From the NCBI GenBank assembly GCA_902783755.1, contig CACZSC010000316.1, positions 1-5,703 of the forward strand: a stretch of 5,703 bases of DNA, in the 5' to 3' direction. This stretch comes from an uncultured Ruminococcus sp. GTDB lineage: Bacteria; Bacillota; Clostridia; Oscillospirales; CAG-272. The notes below the pieces were generated by a model, which did not search any database, was not told the DNA's origin, and worked only from the letters and a program-made list of their open reading frames with translations. Shown here one piece after another: positions 4,322-5,703 of this stretch (position 1 is its first letter; each line of letters opens with the position of its first letter). The position numbers were made by a program, and so were the translations under genes.

Positions 4322-5703
4322 ATGATATGCGAGAATTGCAATGAAAGACCGGCCCTGTTCATCATCAACGGTGAAGACGGGGACAGCGGTGAAAGGAGAG
4401 GCTTCTGCGGGGAATGCGCCCGGGAGCTGGGCATAACCGACGACGAAGTCCTGCGTGCCGGGAAGGAGCCGGACAGGGCGAAGATAGAGGAAGCGGTAAG
4501 CCGGTACGACAGGAGATACCTTTCCAGGGGGCCTGAGGAAGACCTTTCCTTCGACAGCATAATAGGCTATTCCTGTGTGAAGAAGGAGCTCGAGAGGATA
4601 AGCGACTATCTCAGGGATCCCGTAAGATACGGAAAGCTGGGGGTAAGGGCACCTAGCGGCCTGCTCCTGCACGGGAAGCCCGGCGTTGGCAAGACCCTTA
4701 TGGCACACTGCCTGATCAGGGCCAGCACCCTGCCTTACCATGTATGCCGCAGGAAAGAGCATGACGACGGTTTTCTGGAAAAGATAAGGAAGACTTTCGC
4801 AAAAGCTTCCGGCACGGCGCCCTGCATAGTCTTCCTCGACGATATGGACAAGTTCTCGAACAGTGACCGCAATCACAGGGATGCGGAGGAATACGTCACG
4901 TTGCAGTCATGCATTGACGATGTCCGGGGAAAAGGTGTCTTCGTGCTGGCGACCGCGAATGATAAAAATAAGCTTCCCGATTCCCTGCTGCGGCCGGGCC
5001 GTTTCGACAGGATAATGGAGATAGATGTCCCACGCGGTGATGACGGTGAAAAGATAATAGCCCATTATCTGAAGAGCAAGAAGTTTGTCAGTGAGTCTGA
5101 TGCGAAGGCCATGGCAAGGATGACGGCCGGCCGTTCCTGCGCAGAGCTGGAGGCCGTGCTGAACGAAGCCGGTCTGATAGCCGGCTATGAAGGAGCCGGA
5201 GAGATAACGATGAGTCACTTTACGCAGGCATGCATGAAGACCATATTCTCTGATTCAGGCTACGACTACGGTGATGAGTATAATCAGTATACTTCTGAAG
5301 ACCCTATGGACTGTCCGGAGAATCTCCGGGAAACCATATATCATGAAGCCGGACATGTCACCGTGTCGGAGGTGCTCCGCCCCAGGAGCGTCACTATCGC
5401 GACCGCACTCTGCAAAAGCCCCCGCCTGGATGGCTATGCGATCATGTACTATGACGGGGACCTTCCAGAAAACGGAGAAAAGATCACATCTGTGATAACA
5501 GACCTTGCAGGCATGGCTGCCACTGAACTCAAGTTCGGTATCCGCGGCAGCGGATGCTACTTGGATATGGACAGTGCGTTCGGCACGCTGCGGAGTCTGG
5601 TGCTTTACGGAAGTTGCGGCCTTTCCTTGTACAGCTTCGGGCCGATGGATTCAGAAGCACTCAAGGCAAGGCAGGAACAGGCGATCGCGTCCGAGGCAGA
5701 GCG
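4322..5703 (+). CDS. Zinc-finger FtsH-like AAA+ metalloprotease, 5' part
   Basis: A 460-residue N-terminal part, cut by the right edge. Residues 1-38 are a CxxC...CxxC zinc finger (C3, C6, C29, C32; MICENCNERPA...FCGECARELG) like the N-terminal fingers of McsA and ClpE. The AAA+ module follows: Walker A GKPGVGKT (118-125), Walker B IVFLDD (169-174), sensor-1 Asn in ATAND (N213), second region of homology LLRPGRFDR (222-230, candidate arginine fingers R224 and R227), and lid segment RSCAELEAVLNEA (271-283). Then the FtsH-type peptidase: zinc motif HEAGH (341-345), LAGMAATELKFG (395-406, matching FtsH 'GGRAAEEI.FG') and D415 where FtsH has its third zinc ligand. FtsH unfolds and degrades proteins at the membrane; this one lacks the transmembrane N-terminus and should be soluble. 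Start: MICENC matches the family's usual finger position and no upstream in-frame start exists. Oddities: DD for DE in Walker B, no F-V-G pore loop. Fold call is firm; activity and clients are inferred. Confidence 0.9.
   Translation, partial: MICENCNERPALFIINGEDGDSGERRGFCGECARELGITDDEVLRAGKEPDRAKIEEAVSRYDRRYLSRGPEEDLSFDSIIGYSCVKKELERISDYLRDPVRYGKLGVRAPSGLLLHGKPGVGKTLMAHCLIRASTLPYHVCRRKEHDDGFLEKIRKTFAKASGTAPCIVFLDDMDKFSNSDRNHRDAEEYVTLQSCIDDVRGKGVFVLATANDKNKLPDSLLRPGRFDRIMEIDVPRGDDGEKIIAHYLKSKKFVSESDAKAMARMTAGRSCAELEAVLNEAGLIAGYEGAGEITMSHFTQACMKTIFSDSGYDYGDEYNQYTSEDPMDCPENLRETIYHEAGHVTVSEVLRPRSVTIATALCKSPRLDGYAIMYYDGDLPENGEKITSVITDLAGMAATELKFGIRGSGCYLDMDSAFGTLRSLVLYGSCGLSLYSFGPMDSEALKARQEQAIASEAE

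Noticed and set aside
4301..4876. Minus-strand 191-codon ORF (and the shorter one at 4231-4560)
   Set aside because: Antisense to the zinc finger and Walker A/B regions of the AAA+ gene.
1..5703. CRISPR array, tRNA, rRNA, insertion sequence or attachment site
   Set aside because: No regularly spaced repeats, cloverleaf, transposase or long terminal inverted repeat was seen by eye on either strand.

Overview
The window is accessory-type bacterial chromosome or integrated-element DNA of moderately high GC. It carries purine-rich Shine-Dalgarno sites (GGAGGA, GGAGGAGG), many AGG and ATA codons, and protein types common in Clostridia. A Lachnospiraceae-like Firmicute is my best guess from protein style alone; nothing here is a firm taxonomic marker. 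I see no rRNA, tRNA, CRISPR array, transposase, integrase or insertion-sequence end.

Layout from left to right: (1) the 3' part of an unrecognised plus-strand gene (to 542), closed by a compact hairpin terminator. (2) A tight minus-strand operon, read 2596/2623 -> 584: a Sel1/TPR-type repeat protein, a J-domain (HPD) protein and a small HIRAN-domain protein. The genes overlap by 1 and 11 bases, so translational coupling is likely. (3) An AT-rich divergent intergenic region (about 2624-2884) with an extended -10 promoter for the operon. (4) A plus-strand gene for a NADAR/YbiA-type protein with an extra C-terminal region of about 145 residues. (5) A 131-residue acidic protein I do not recognise. 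(6) The 5' 460 codons of an AAA+ zinc metalloprotease of FtsH type. In place of FtsH's membrane anchor it has an N-terminal CxxC...CxxC finger like those of McsA and ClpE; it runs off the right edge.

Common thread (inference): four of the six genes belong to families that handle proteins or modified nucleotides and nucleic acids. Sel1 is a scaffold, the J domain recruits Hsp70, HIRAN binds DNA 3' ends in characterised eukaryotic cases, NADAR is an N-glycosidase or ADP-ribosyl-guanine hydrolase, and the FtsH-like enzyme is an unfoldase-protease. The sequence allows a stress, quality-control or defence island but does not prove one. The strongest candidates for something under-described are the soluble zinc-finger FtsH-like protease and the Sel1/J-domain/HIRAN operon. 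A third point of interest is the start of the Sel1 gene: the best ribosome-binding site faces an in-frame ATC rather than the GTG.
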